Assembly (NCBI RefSeq): GCF_900074915.1
Contig: NZ_LT222319.1
Span: forward strand, 2,196,001 to 2,260,000
Origin: Pseudomonas cerasi
GTDB taxonomy: Bacteria > Pseudomonadota > Gammaproteobacteria > Pseudomonadales > Pseudomonadaceae
DNA: 64,000 nt
Direction: 5' to 3'
Position numbers and translations under genes: made by a program. Below, piece after piece: positions 10,895 to 18,503 of the stretch (its first letter is position 1; each line of letters opens with the position of its first letter). The notes beneath the pieces are model-generated. The model worked only from the letters and a program-made list of their open reading frames with translations, had not been told where the DNA came from and did no database searches.

Positions 10895-11920
10895 ATGAGC
10901 GACGCGATTCTGCAAAATAAACCGGCCATGACGCCGACCCGAAGCAAACGGCGGCTGCCCACCGAACTGAGCATCTTTCTGGTGCTGATCGGCATCGGCC
11001 TGATCTTTGAACTGTTCGGCTGGATCGTCCGTGATCAGAGCTTCCTGCTCAATTCCCAGCGTCTGGTACTGATGATCCTGCAGGTGTCGATCATCGGCTT
11101 GCTGGCCATTGGCGTGACTCAGGTGATCATCACTACAGGCATCGATCTCTCGTCGGGCTCGGTACTTGCACTTTCAGCGATGATTGCCGCGAGCCTGGCA
11201 CAAACCTCCGACTTCTCCCGGGCGGTGTTCCCGTCGCTGACCGACCTGCCGGTGTGGATTCCGGTCGTTGTCGGTCTCGGGGTCGGGCTGCTGGCGGGCG
11301 CCATCAATGGCAGCATCATTGCCATAACCGGCATTCCGCCGTTCATTGCCACGCTGGGCATGATGGTCTCTGCACGCGGTCTGGCACGCTTCTATACCGA
11401 AGGTCAGCCGGTGAGCATGCTCTCCGACTCGTACACGGCCATCGGCCAGGGCGCGATGCCGGTGATCATCTTTCTGGTGGTGGCGGTCATCTTTCATATT
11501 GCCCTGCGTTACACCAAGTACGGCAAATACACCTACGCCATTGGCGGCAACATGCAGGCGGCACGTACTTCGGGCATCAACGTCAAGCGCCATCTGGTGA
11601 TTGTCTACAGCATCGCCGGGCTGCTGGCCGGGCTGGCGGGTGTGGTTGCCTCGGCGCGGGCGGCAACCGGGCAGGCCGGGATGGGCATGTCCTACGAGCT
11701 GGACGCGATTGCCGCTGCGGTCATCGGTGGCACCAGCCTTTCCGGAGGGGTCGGGCGGATCACCGGTACGGTGATCGGTGCGCTGATCCTCGGCGTGATG
11801 GCCAGCGGTTTCACCTTTGTCGGTGTGGACGCCTATGTTCAGGACATTATCAAAGGCTTGATCATTGTCGTGGCCGTGGTAATCGATCAATATCGCAACA
11901 AGCGCAAGACCAAGCGCTGA
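10895..11920 (+). CDS. sugar ABC transporter permease
   Basis: A 341-residue inner-membrane protein of the RbsC/BPD_transp_2 family with about eight to ten hydrophobic segments. It carries the family stretch TTGIDLSSGSVLALSAMIAA (about 85) and IAAAVIGGTSLSGGVGRI (about 265). ATG 10895 follows AAGAGGAAAC; an earlier in-frame start would run back into the ATPase gene. It lies 46 bp after the ATPase gene and is followed by a strong terminator. It is the channel partner of the inositol-type importer. Confidence 0.9.
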   Translation: MSDAILQNKPAMTPTRSKRRLPTELSIFLVLIGIGLIFELFGWIVRDQSFLLNSQRLVLMILQVSIIGLLAIGVTQVIITTGIDLSSGSVLALSAMIAASLAQTSDFSRAVFPSLTDLPVWIPVVVGLGVGLLAGAINGSIIAITGIPPFIATLGMMVSARGLARFYTEGQPVSMLSDSYTAIGQGAMPVIIFLVVAVIFHIALRYTKYGKYTYAIGGNMQAARTSGINVKRHLVIVYSIAGLLAGLAGVVASARAATGQAGMGMSYELDAIAAAVIGGTSLSGGVGRITGTVIGALILGVMASGFTFVGVDAYVQDIIKGLIIVVAVVIDQYRNKRKTKR

Positions 11921-11936
11921 TTCAATCACCTGCAGC

Positions 11937-11960
11937 AAAGGGCCTTTCAAGGCCCTTTTG
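11937..11960 (+). terminator. rho-independent terminator of the importer operon
   Basis: AAAGGGCC, a six-base loop and GGCCCTTT, followed by TTG. A perfect 8-bp stem lies 16 bp after the permease stop. Confidence 0.8.
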
Positions 11961-12222
11961 TGCGTTGGAGTTTGCAGGAACCGATTCGCTGCCAGTGGGT
12001 CAGAGCCTCATCAAGCAACCTGCTGGTCAGGTCTTTCGCCCGCATTTCAAGGGTTTTACGGTATTCGCTGTACAAAAATCCTTCAATTGTGTTGCCGAGC
12101 CCGCTAGCCGGCCTTAGACTGCCGCCCCTCGTAAATTGAGTGCCAGGTGGCGCTTGGAGATTATTGGTTTGAACGGCAACGTCAGGCCGCTCCTCAATGC
12201 ACGTTTTTTTATAGAGAAATAA
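11961..12222. other. intergenic region upstream of the dksA-like gene
   Basis: No convincing gene on either strand. A short minus-strand reading frame (about 12080 down to 11947) ends in the preceding terminator and has no good start. No obvious Zur box (GTTATA...TATAAC) is seen before the dksA-like gene. Confidence 0.5.
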
Positions 12223-12627
12223 ATGACAAAGGAAAAGTTGCTGGCCATGCCGGCCGATGACTACATGAACGCCGAGCAGCACGCTTTCTTCGTCGAGCTG
12301 TTGCAGGGCATGAAGGTCGAGATCCATGAGCGTATCGAGCAGAGCCGCATTGCGATCGAGAGCCTGGACACGCCTGCCGACCCGGCTGACGCCGCTTCGG
12401 TCGAAGAAGAGCGTCACTGGCTGGTCAACGTGATCGATCGCGACCAGCGCATGCTGCCACAGTTGGAAATGGCCCTTTCGCGTATTGCTGACGACACCTT
12501 CGGCTGGTGCGACGACAGCGGCGAGCCAATCGGCCTCAAGCGCCTGCTGATCAGCCCGACCACCAAGTATTGCATCGAAGCGCAAGAGCGCCACGAGCAG
12601 ATCGACAAGCACCAGCGCCAGGCCTGA
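12223..12627 (+). CDS. DksA/TraR-family protein lacking the four-Cys zinc finger
   Basis: A 134-residue DksA relative. DksA binds the RNA polymerase secondary channel and works with ppGpp. The coiled-coil tip keeps the DPADAA pattern (Asp53 and Asp56), equivalent to the functional DxxDxA tip. The globular domain has only two of the four zinc cysteines: Cys96 in WCDDSG (CxxS) and Cys117 in YCIEAQ (CxxA). This is the pattern of the zinc-independent DksA2-type proteins of Pseudomonas. The start is ATG 12223 after AGAGAAATAA, and a strong terminator follows, so the gene appears monocistronic. Whether it equals DksA2 or is a third paralogue cannot be decided here. Confidence 0.85.
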   Translation: MTKEKLLAMPADDYMNAEQHAFFVELLQGMKVEIHERIEQSRIAIESLDTPADPADAASVEEERHWLVNVIDRDQRMLPQLEMALSRIADDTFGWCDDSGEPIGLKRLLISPTTKYCIEAQERHEQIDKHQRQA

Positions 12628-12657
12628 TACGCAGGCAACAGCGACTGAGTGACCAGA

Positions 12658-12688
12658 CCGGGAGGCAAGCAATTGCCTCCCGGTTTTG
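12658..12688 (+). terminator. rho-independent terminator of the dksA-like gene
   Basis: A perfect 11-bp stem CCGGGAGGCAA / TTGCCTCCCGG with a GCAA loop is followed by TTTTG. It lies 30 bp after the stop codon. Confidence 0.92.
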
Positions 12689-12819
12689 TTGTGCCCGGGA
12701 TTTGTCGAAAACGCGTTAATCGCCATCGCTCGGTCGCTACGACCAACAGCGCATGGCACAAGGCCGTTATCTGGCGTTTAATAGCGTCATAACGACAATG
12801 ACAGACGGGGTGACGCAGC

Positions 12820-14424
12820 ATGGCCGAGAACCTATCCATGGCAGCCGGATTACCGCTGGCCGATACGCCCGACGCTGCATCGAGGTGGTGGGTGCCAGCG
12901 GTGCAAAGCGTGGTCCTGTGCCTGCTGTTCGCCGCCATGAGCGTTGCAGGTCTGTCGCTGTATGTCGTCGTTCCCCTGGCGCTGCTGGTGGTCTGGTTGC
13001 CGCGCCTGGTGCGCAGCAGGAAAGTGCTGCCAGGCAGCGCGGTGGGCGACAGCGATATCGCCTTGCTGACTCGCGACCTGTCGCGCACCACCAGTCATAA
13101 CGCGCTGTCCGCGGCCCAAGTGGCCTTTTCCGTTGGTCGGCTGGCTGGCAAGGTGCAATCGCAACTGGGGGCTGCCGAACAGATCGTCAGCAGTGCCGAG
13201 CAGATGATCGCCACCGAGCAACAGACGGCCCAGTTGAGCCAGCAGGCATTGGTTGCTGCCAGCGAGGCGCGGCAGCGCAGCGAATCGGGTAGCAGCGTGC
13301 TGAATGAGTCCATCGAGCGCATGCACCACCTGAGCAAGCGTGCCGTCGGCAGCCGTGAGCTGATCGAGGCACTCAGCCAGCGCAGCGAAGAGATCCAGCG
13401 TGTGACGCTGGTCATTCAGTCGATTGCCAGCCAGACCAACCTGCTGGCGCTCAACGCCGCCATCGAAGCGGCGCGGGCTGGCGAGCACGGACGCGGTTTC
13501 GCGGTGGTTGCCGACGAAGTCCGTGGTCTGGCCGGCCGCACTGCCAGTGCCACGGGCGAGGTCGGGCAGATGGTGGCGGATATCCAGCAGCGCACCGCAC
13601 AAGTCGTGGAGCAAATTCGCGAGCTGTCGGCCGATCTGGACGTGGGTGTCGAGCAGGTCGAGCTGACCGGCGAGCACCTGGGCAATATCGCCCGGCTTGC
13701 GGTCGAGCTGGAAAGCCAGGTCGGCGAAATCGCGCAGGGCGCGAGGAGCAATCAGGATCAGTTGGCAAGCCTGTTCGACGCTGTCGAGCATATGCGCAGT
13801 GATCTTGCCGTCAGCGATGAGCAGACCCGGCAACTGGCCAAGGCCGCAGTGCAGATGGAGGGGCAGGCCGAGACCATCAGCCAGCGCCTGGCGCAGGTCG
13901 GTCTGGATGAATACCACCAGCGCATTTACGACCTGGCTCGTGAAGGCGCACGCATGATCAGCGAAAAGTTCGAGGCCGATATCGAACAGGGGCGGGTCAG
14001 CCTTGATGACCTGTTCGATCGCAATTACAAACCCGTTGCCAATACTTCGCCCACCCGCTTTACAACGCGTTTCGACCGTTACACCGATCAGGTATTGCCC
14101 GCACTGCAGGAACCGCTGCTGTCGCGCCATGAAGGTCTGGTATTTGCCATCGCCTGTACGCAACAGGGCTATGTGCCGACGCACAACAACGCCTTCAGCC
14201 AGCCTTTGACGGGTGATGCGACGGTGGATAACGCGCGTAATCGAAGCAAGCGCAAGTTCGATGACCGTACCGGCATTCGCTGTGGCAGTCACCAACAGCC
14301 GGTCCTGCTGCAAACCTACACGCGAGACACCGGCGAACTGATGCACGACCTGTCCGTGCCGATCATGGTCAACGGACGACACTGGGGTGGTCTGCGCCTG
14401 GGGTACAGGCCGCAAGGCCGTTGA
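12820..14424 (+). CDS. methyl-accepting chemotaxis protein with a C-terminal sensor-like domain
   Basis: A 534-residue chemoreceptor. Two hydrophobic helices (about 27-65) separated by only a few residues form a membrane hairpin with no periplasmic sensor domain. A cytoplasmic coiled coil follows, with the highly conserved signalling tip ([20 protein letters not shown], about residues 203-222, then [15 protein letters not shown]). After the second coil comes a soluble domain of about 165 residues (from [18 protein letters not shown]) ending in [19 protein letters not shown], which looks like a Cache/PAS-type ligand domain placed after the signalling part. This predicts sensing of an internal signal. 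No CheB/CheR pentapeptide is seen at the end. ATG 12820 is the first plausible start. Confidence 0.88.
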   Translation: MAENLSMAAGLPLADTPDAASRWWVPAVQSVVLCLLFAAMSVAGLSLYVVVPLALLVVWLPRLVRSRKVLPGSAVGDSDIALLTRDLSRTTSHNALSAAQVAFSVGRLAGKVQSQLGAAEQIVSSAEQMIATEQQTAQLSQQALVAASEARQRSESGSSVLNESIERMHHLSKRAVGSRELIEALSQRSEEIQRVTLVIQSIASQTNLLALNAAIEAARAGEHGRGFAVVADEVRGLAGRTASATGEVGQMVADIQQRTAQVVEQIRELSADLDVGVEQVELTGEHLGNIARLAVELESQVGEIAQGARSNQDQLASLFDAVEHMRSDLAVSDEQTRQLAKAAVQMEGQAETISQRLAQVGLDEYHQRIYDLAREGARMISEKFEADIEQGRVSLDDLFDRNYKPVANTSPTRFTTRFDRYTDQVLPALQEPLLSRHEGLVFAIACTQQGYVPTHNNAFSQPLTGDATVDNARNRSKRKFDDRTGIRCGSHQQPVLLQTYTRDTGELMHDLSVPIMVNGRHWGGLRLGYRPQGR

Positions 14425-14693
14425 TACGGGTAACCGATCATTCGGGTTGGCAACGGGGCTGGCCTGTTAGTTGGTTTTCATTGAAAGAGTGCATCAGAAA
14501 GTTATCAGTGCGTGTGTGTAGGGTTTATTTATAAGTAATAAAGTCATGACTATAGAAGTCGTAGGAAAGGTCTGAAAAGGCGCAACATGGCTTGACTGCT
14601 CACTGTCTTTAAGCAAGCTGTTTAAATCAATGTTATTTACGTTTTGATTTAAGTGCGGCCTTTTCCTGGCTTGCCTCTAGGGACGGAAAAGTT

Positions 14694-16175
14694 ATGAGCG
14701 ATAAATGGAGTTTCCAACAGTCAGCAGCCCTTTCAGATGTGGTGACACGCCGCGTCACGGCGCGGGTAGGCATTTTCTTCGATGGGACGGGAAATAACCG
14801 GGTCAACAGTCAGATCGGTGCCGACTGCCGGGCATTGATGGAGATCAATGCGGGGCAGCACATTAAAGCGTGTGCGGGTCGTCATGTTCAGCCTGGCAGT
14901 AGTTACAGTAATGATCCGAGCAATATAGCCAGACTGGTCGATATCTACCGCCTGCAACCTGTTGCCGAAAATGACGGTGAAGGCCTGATGGTGTATTACC
15001 CGATCTATATAAGTGGCGCCGGCACTACTTCCGGTGGCCGTGATTCGGTATGGCCGGGGCAGAGTTTTGGCCGCGGGGCCACCGGCGTGATATCCAAGGT
15101 GGAAAACGCGTTCAAAAAGCTGGAATCGGTATTGAAGGCGTTCCCCCGCGACAACCCCGACTGTGTGCTGGACGCGCTGGAACTGGACGTGTTCGGCTTC
15201 AGTCGAGGTGCAGCGTCGGCCAGGCATCTGGTCAATGAAATCCTCAAGCAGCGTTCGGGCATGCTCGAGCCGATACTCGAAAGCCGCAGGGTCAGGTTGA
15301 GCGACAGTTTCAGCTGGAGCAACGGCAGCGTACGGCTCAAGGTTATCGGTCTGTTCGACACCGTGGCGGCCATAGGCAGCTTCAAGGACATGGGCAATAC
15401 CCGCGATGCGAGCAACAGGAGGGTCAATCTGTACCTGCCTCCGGGGTGTGCGCAGCAGGTGTTGCATCTGGTGGCTCGCGATGAGTCACGGCGCAACTTT
15501 GCGTTGAACAGCGTCCTGCCCGTGTGGCCCAGAGAAATCGTTCTGCCCGGTGCACATTCCGATATCGGTGGGGGTTATCCTCCACAGATGGAAGAAAGCG
15601 TACTGCTCACGCGCCCCCGTAGCAGCGTGGTCAGCCGTGACAGTTCCTGCGAGGCGGCACCGAGCTGGACGGAGGCACAGGCTGAGTTAAAGCGGATGAA
15701 CCGCGATCACTGGATCGACCCGCTCGATAGCCAGGCCTGGCTGAGGGTTCAGGCATGCGAGAGCAAGTATCCGTGCAGGAAAAGCTTGAATGGCATGAGT
15801 ACGGTCATTGCTGCGGTAGGCATGAGCCGCCAGGTGTTTGGCCACCTGTCGAGGGTATCGTTGCTGGTCATGCACACACTGGCGTGTGATGAGGGCGTGC
15901 CTTTCAATCCGGTGCCACTGACACCTGAATTCCAGCTGCCTCCCGAACTCGAGAACATTTCTACCCGGTTGATCGACTATGCGCGAGGCGGGCCTTACCT
16001 GCTGGACAGTCATGAAGAGGCATTACTGCGTTGGCGCTACATCCATCAGTCCGCGCACTGGAATGCAGTGGTCGGCAGGGTAGGTACGTTAGGCGACGCT
16101 GTTTTCGTCCACGCACCCCAGCCAGGCGGCCGGATATTGCATCCCAATATCGGCCAGCCCGGTTATCCGCAATAG
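14694..16175 (+). CDS. DUF2235 protein, Tle1-like phospholipase (candidate T6SS effector)
   Basis: A 493-residue alpha/beta-hydrolase of the DUF2235 family. It opens with the conserved ARVGIFFDGTGNNR. The nucleophile elbow is GFSRGAA (Ser170), and the acid/base part includes PGAHSDIGGGYPP (His288, Asp290), the pattern seen in Tle1 lipases delivered by type VI secretion. No signal peptide is visible. ATG 14694 follows GGGACGGAAAAG. No vgrG, PAAR, hcp, adaptor or recognisable immunity gene flanks it, so delivery by T6SS is inferred from the family only. The 269-bp upstream region is AT-rich and holds no other gene that I can see. Confidence 0.82.
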   Translation: MSDKWSFQQSAALSDVVTRRVTARVGIFFDGTGNNRVNSQIGADCRALMEINAGQHIKACAGRHVQPGSSYSNDPSNIARLVDIYRLQPVAENDGEGLMVYYPIYISGAGTTSGGRDSVWPGQSFGRGATGVISKVENAFKKLESVLKAFPRDNPDCVLDALELDVFGFSRGAASARHLVNEILKQRSGMLEPILESRRVRLSDSFSWSNGSVRLKVIGLFDTVAAIGSFKDMGNTRDASNRRVNLYLPPGCAQQVLHLVARDESRRNFALNSVLPVWPREIVLPGAHSDIGGGYPPQMEESVLLTRPRSSVVSRDSSCEAAPSWTEAQAELKRMNRDHWIDPLDSQAWLRVQACESKYPCRKSLNGMSTVIAAVGMSRQVFGHLSRVSLLVMHTLACDEGVPFNPVPLTPEFQLPPELENISTRLIDYARGGPYLLDSHEEALLRWRYIHQSAHWNAVVGRVGTLGDAVFVHAPQPGGRILHPNIGQPGYPQ

Positions 16176-16183
16176 GCCTCAAC

Positions 16184-16209
16184 GCCCGAGTGGCTCACTC
16201 GGGCTTTTT
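16184..16209 (+). terminator. rho-independent terminator of the DUF2235 gene
   Basis: An 8-bp stem GCCCGAGT / ACTCGGGC with a 5-base loop is followed by TTTTTG. The loop and right arm overlap the stop codon and last codons of the convergent DUF2789 gene. Confidence 0.88.
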
Positions 16210-16434
16210 GTGAAGACGCACGTTCAGCTCGTCGACCACCATCGCCCATTCGGCATCTTCGTGCAGCTGTTCCTTGAGAAAGTCAGACTGACGCGGCGTC
16301 CAGAATTCTGCGTCGATCAGTTTGACGTCGTCGGGCAGAGGATGGCTGGCGATAAATTTTTCGATGCTTTCATCATCGGAATCCAGCGCCAATTGGGCGA
16401 ACAGGTCGTTGATGGTAGTTGTAGTCTGTTCCAT
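16195..16434 (-). CDS. DUF2789 family protein
   Basis: A 79-residue acidic soluble protein with the DUF2789 pattern: NDLFAQLALDSDDESIEKFI, then HPLPDDVKLIDAEFWTPRQ and SDFLKEQLHEDAEWAMVVDE. ATG 16434 is chosen because GAGGAGATGAC lies just upstream; a longer in-frame start at 16500 would add 22 unsupported residues. Function unknown. Convergent with the DUF2235 gene and sharing its terminator sequence. Confidence 0.85.
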   Translation of the reverse strand: MEQTTTTINDLFAQLALDSDDESIEKFIASHPLPDDVKLIDAEFWTPRQSDFLKEQLHEDAEWAMVVDELNVRLHKKPE

Positions 16435-16876
16435 GTCATCTCCTCGCCGGGGGATATCCCCGTATTCATCAGTTCTTATGGGAGTGGTGGGCACAGGCAA
16501 GAGTTCGATGCATTTGGCTGTGGAGAAAAGATGGCTTTTTCTGCGACGGCTATAAATGATATATTTCTGCTATCGCAGGATGCACCCAACGCAGGCTGGA
16601 ACCCGTCCAGCCTTTGCGCCGTGCCCGGGCTGACTGCAATTTTCAGGGCACCAGCGCTGCTGCGACACTGCTGTGTACAAAAGGTATATATCCCGTAGCT
16701 GCCATGAGCCGGTAGAATCCGCCACCCGCCTGCACAAGGTTTGCGGCGGCGCTGTCTGCGCTTCTGCGTGCAGCATGCCGGAAAATCTCCGGCCACATGA
16801 AGCGGTCTATGGACGAATCACTTTCTCGACTGCCCTGACATCAGGCAGCCTCATTTCATGTTTGAGGGTTTGTACT
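16435..16876. other. 442-bp intergenic region
   Basis: It lies between the divergent DUF2789 gene and the hypothetical gene at 16877. Open frames here lack plausible starts or codon bias. It contains AT-rich patches (about 16530-16575 and 16675-16690) that could hold promoters. I see no RNA gene or repeat. Confidence 0.4.
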
Positions 16877-17344
16877 TTGGCTGTAAGTAATCTGGATACC
16901 CATGCCTTGTTCGTGCTCGGCGACCTCCGTGCACAGTTGGTCAAGCAGTTCCAATCCCGTTTTGTCTACATCACCGAACAATCAGCCGAAGGCATCTATA
17001 TCGCTGAAATCGACACCGAAACCGCACTGGTAGTCGACGATAAACCTCGCCTTGAGCTCAAGGTGGGCGACCATTTCCGCGCTTCTGTTCTGCCCAGTCG
17101 CGAGGGCGGCAAGCTCGAATTGAAATTTCGTGAAATCAAGACCACCGTGTATGGGCTGGGCGAATATGCCTTCGTCGACGTCCCCGAAGGTCACGGTATC
17201 GTGTTCAAGGAAGGTCAGACCGTATTCATGGTCTTCGCTGCGCAAGAGCAACTGCAGATCGGCATGAGCAAGCTTCTCAAAGGCGCGGTCGGCAAGGCCG
17301 CCAAATGGCGCAAGGGCGAGCTGACCTTCAAGGCCAGCGAGTAA
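16877..17344 (+). CDS. conserved hypothetical protein next to the Mrp operon
   Basis: A 155-residue soluble protein rich in beta-strand patterns (RFVYITEQSAEGIYIAEID, LVVDDKPRLELKVGDHFRA, VYGLGEYAFVDVPEGHGIV). I do not recognise a named domain. It likely starts at TTG 16877, with GAGGG eight bases upstream; the reading frame extends further back but that part looks non-coding. A homologous gene sits beside the sha/mrp antiporter genes in other pseudomonads as far as I recall. It is convergent with mrpG, 18 bp apart. Confidence 0.65.
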   Translation: MAVSNLDTHALFVLGDLRAQLVKQFQSRFVYITEQSAEGIYIAEIDTETALVVDDKPRLELKVGDHFRASVLPSREGGKLELKFREIKTTVYGLGEYAFVDVPEGHGIVFKEGQTVFMVFAAQEQLQIGMSKLLKGAVGKAAKWRKGELTFKASE

Positions 17345-17362
17345 CACTGGCCAGGCGTCGGT

Positions 17363-17743
17363 TCAGCCGCCTGTCGATTCTCCGTTGCCGGCACCGCTGC
17401 TGACTTCCGCGGGCACGTCGTCACCGGCCATGCGCTTGCGGAACAGCGCCGTGCGCGCCAGCAGCAGGGTGGTCACCGGTACCGTGATCGCCAGCAATAC
17501 CGGGATCAGCCAGGCGTGGATCACCGGTTCCGACTTCAGCGCCGAGAAGTAGATGATCGACGCCAGCGCAACGCACCAGGCGCCCAGCGTCGATGCCAGG
17601 GCGGGCGGGTGCATGCGCTGGAAAAAGTCCTTGAGGCGCAGCAACCCCAGAGCACCGGTCAAGGCGAACAGGCTGCTGGCGATCAGCAGCCCGGCGGTCA
17701 GTATTTCCACCCAGAAGGGCACTGTATTCGGCAGTCCGGTCAT
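17363..17743 (-). CDS. mrpG: Na+/H+ antiporter subunit G (MrpG/PhaG/MnhG)
   Basis: A 126-residue inner-membrane protein with three hydrophobic segments (about 11-31, 46-66 and 75-97). It carries the MnhG signature LLRLKDFFQRMHPPALASTLG. The hydrophilic tail (DDVPAEVSSGAGNGE) is variable. It is the last gene of the operon, overlapping mrpF by 4 bp. It is a small accessory subunit of the multi-subunit cation/proton antiporter. Confidence 0.92.
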   Translation of the reverse strand: MTGLPNTVPFWVEILTAGLLIASSLFALTGALGLLRLKDFFQRMHPPALASTLGAWCVALASIIYFSALKSEPVIHAWLIPVLLAITVPVTTLLLARTALFRKRMAGDDVPAEVSSGAGNGESTGG

Positions 17744-18018
17744 TCGATTACTTCTCCGCGCAGCAGGAACTTGGCCAGAGCGAACGAGCCCACGAAGCCG
17801 AACAAGGCAATCAGCATGGCCGCTTCGAAATACGTGTCACTGGCGTAGCGAATGCCAAGCACCAGCATCATCAGCATGGCAATGATGTACAGATAATCCA
17901 GCGCCAGCACCCGGTCTTGCGCCGAAGGCCCCTTGAGCAAGCGCAGCAGGGTGATCACCATCGCCAGAGCGAAGATCAGCAGGCTGATCAGGATGGCGTT
18001 GTCGAGCAGTGCACTCAT
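17740..18018 (-). CDS. mrpF: Na+/H+ antiporter subunit F (MrpF)
   Basis: A 92-residue protein with three membrane helices. The family motif GPSAQDRVLALDYLYI (about 31-46) is present. It overlaps its neighbours on both sides by 4 bp (ATGA), indicating translational coupling. It is one of the small membrane subunits required for the Mrp complex. Confidence 0.92.
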   Translation of the reverse strand: MSALLDNAILISLLIFALAMVITLLRLLKGPSAQDRVLALDYLYIIAMLMMLVLGIRYASDTYFEAAMLIALFGFVGSFALAKFLLRGEVIE

Positions 18019-18503
18019 TGAAAGATCTCCATCAACGGTCGCTCATAGGTGGTTTTGAAGTGCTCGATGAATTGCGCTTCGTCCTCCAAATCGAAGACAT
18101 GCATCAGCAGCACGCTGCGATCCAGTGCCAGCTCCGACCACACCGTTCCGGGTACTACCGTGGTGACCATCGCCAGCGCGGCCAGGCCGTGGGCGTCGTG
18201 CAGGTCCAGTGGAATGCGTACGAAGGCCGAGCGTGGCGGACGGCTTTCGAGCCGCCAGACGCTCAGGCCGACCTGCACATTGGAGACCATCACGTCGCGT
18301 CCCACCCGCCATAAGAACTTCAGGATCGTACCTGGTTTGCGAATACGTACCGGCAGCGGGCGCAGCGGGGCCATCAATACGGGGGCGAGAAACCCCAGCA
18401 CCGCGCCCAGCAGCAAGTGACCGGGGCTGATCGACAGGTTCAATACCAGCCACAGCAGCCAGAGTGCCAACGAGAGGAGCGGGGCGGGAAACAGGCGCTT
18501 CAT
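18015..18503 (-). CDS. mrpE: Na+/H+ antiporter subunit E (MrpE)
   Basis: A 162-residue protein with two N-terminal helices (about 6-25 and 29-48) and a soluble C-terminal part containing AMVTTVVPGTVWSEL and LLMHVFDLEDEAQF, typical of MrpE. It overlaps mrpD and mrpF by 4 bp. It supports assembly or stability of the antiporter. Confidence 0.92.
   Translation of the reverse strand: MKRLFPAPLLSLALWLLWLVLNLSISPGHLLLGAVLGFLAPVLMAPLRPLPVRIRKPGTILKFLWRVGRDVMVSNVQVGLSVWRLESRPPRSAFVRIPLDLHDAHGLAALAMVTTVVPGTVWSELALDRSVLLMHVFDLEDEAQFIEHFKTTYERPLMEIFQ

Noticed and set aside
11947..12080. Minus-strand short frame ending EALTHWQRIGSCKLQRTKGP
   Set aside because: It reads plausibly but has no start with a ribosome site, and its last codons and stop are formed by the importer operon terminator.
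16673..16876. Extended N-terminus for the hypothetical protein next to mrpG
   Set aside because: The upstream 68 codons lack codon bias and conserved-looking sequence; TTG 16877 with GAGGG is a better start.
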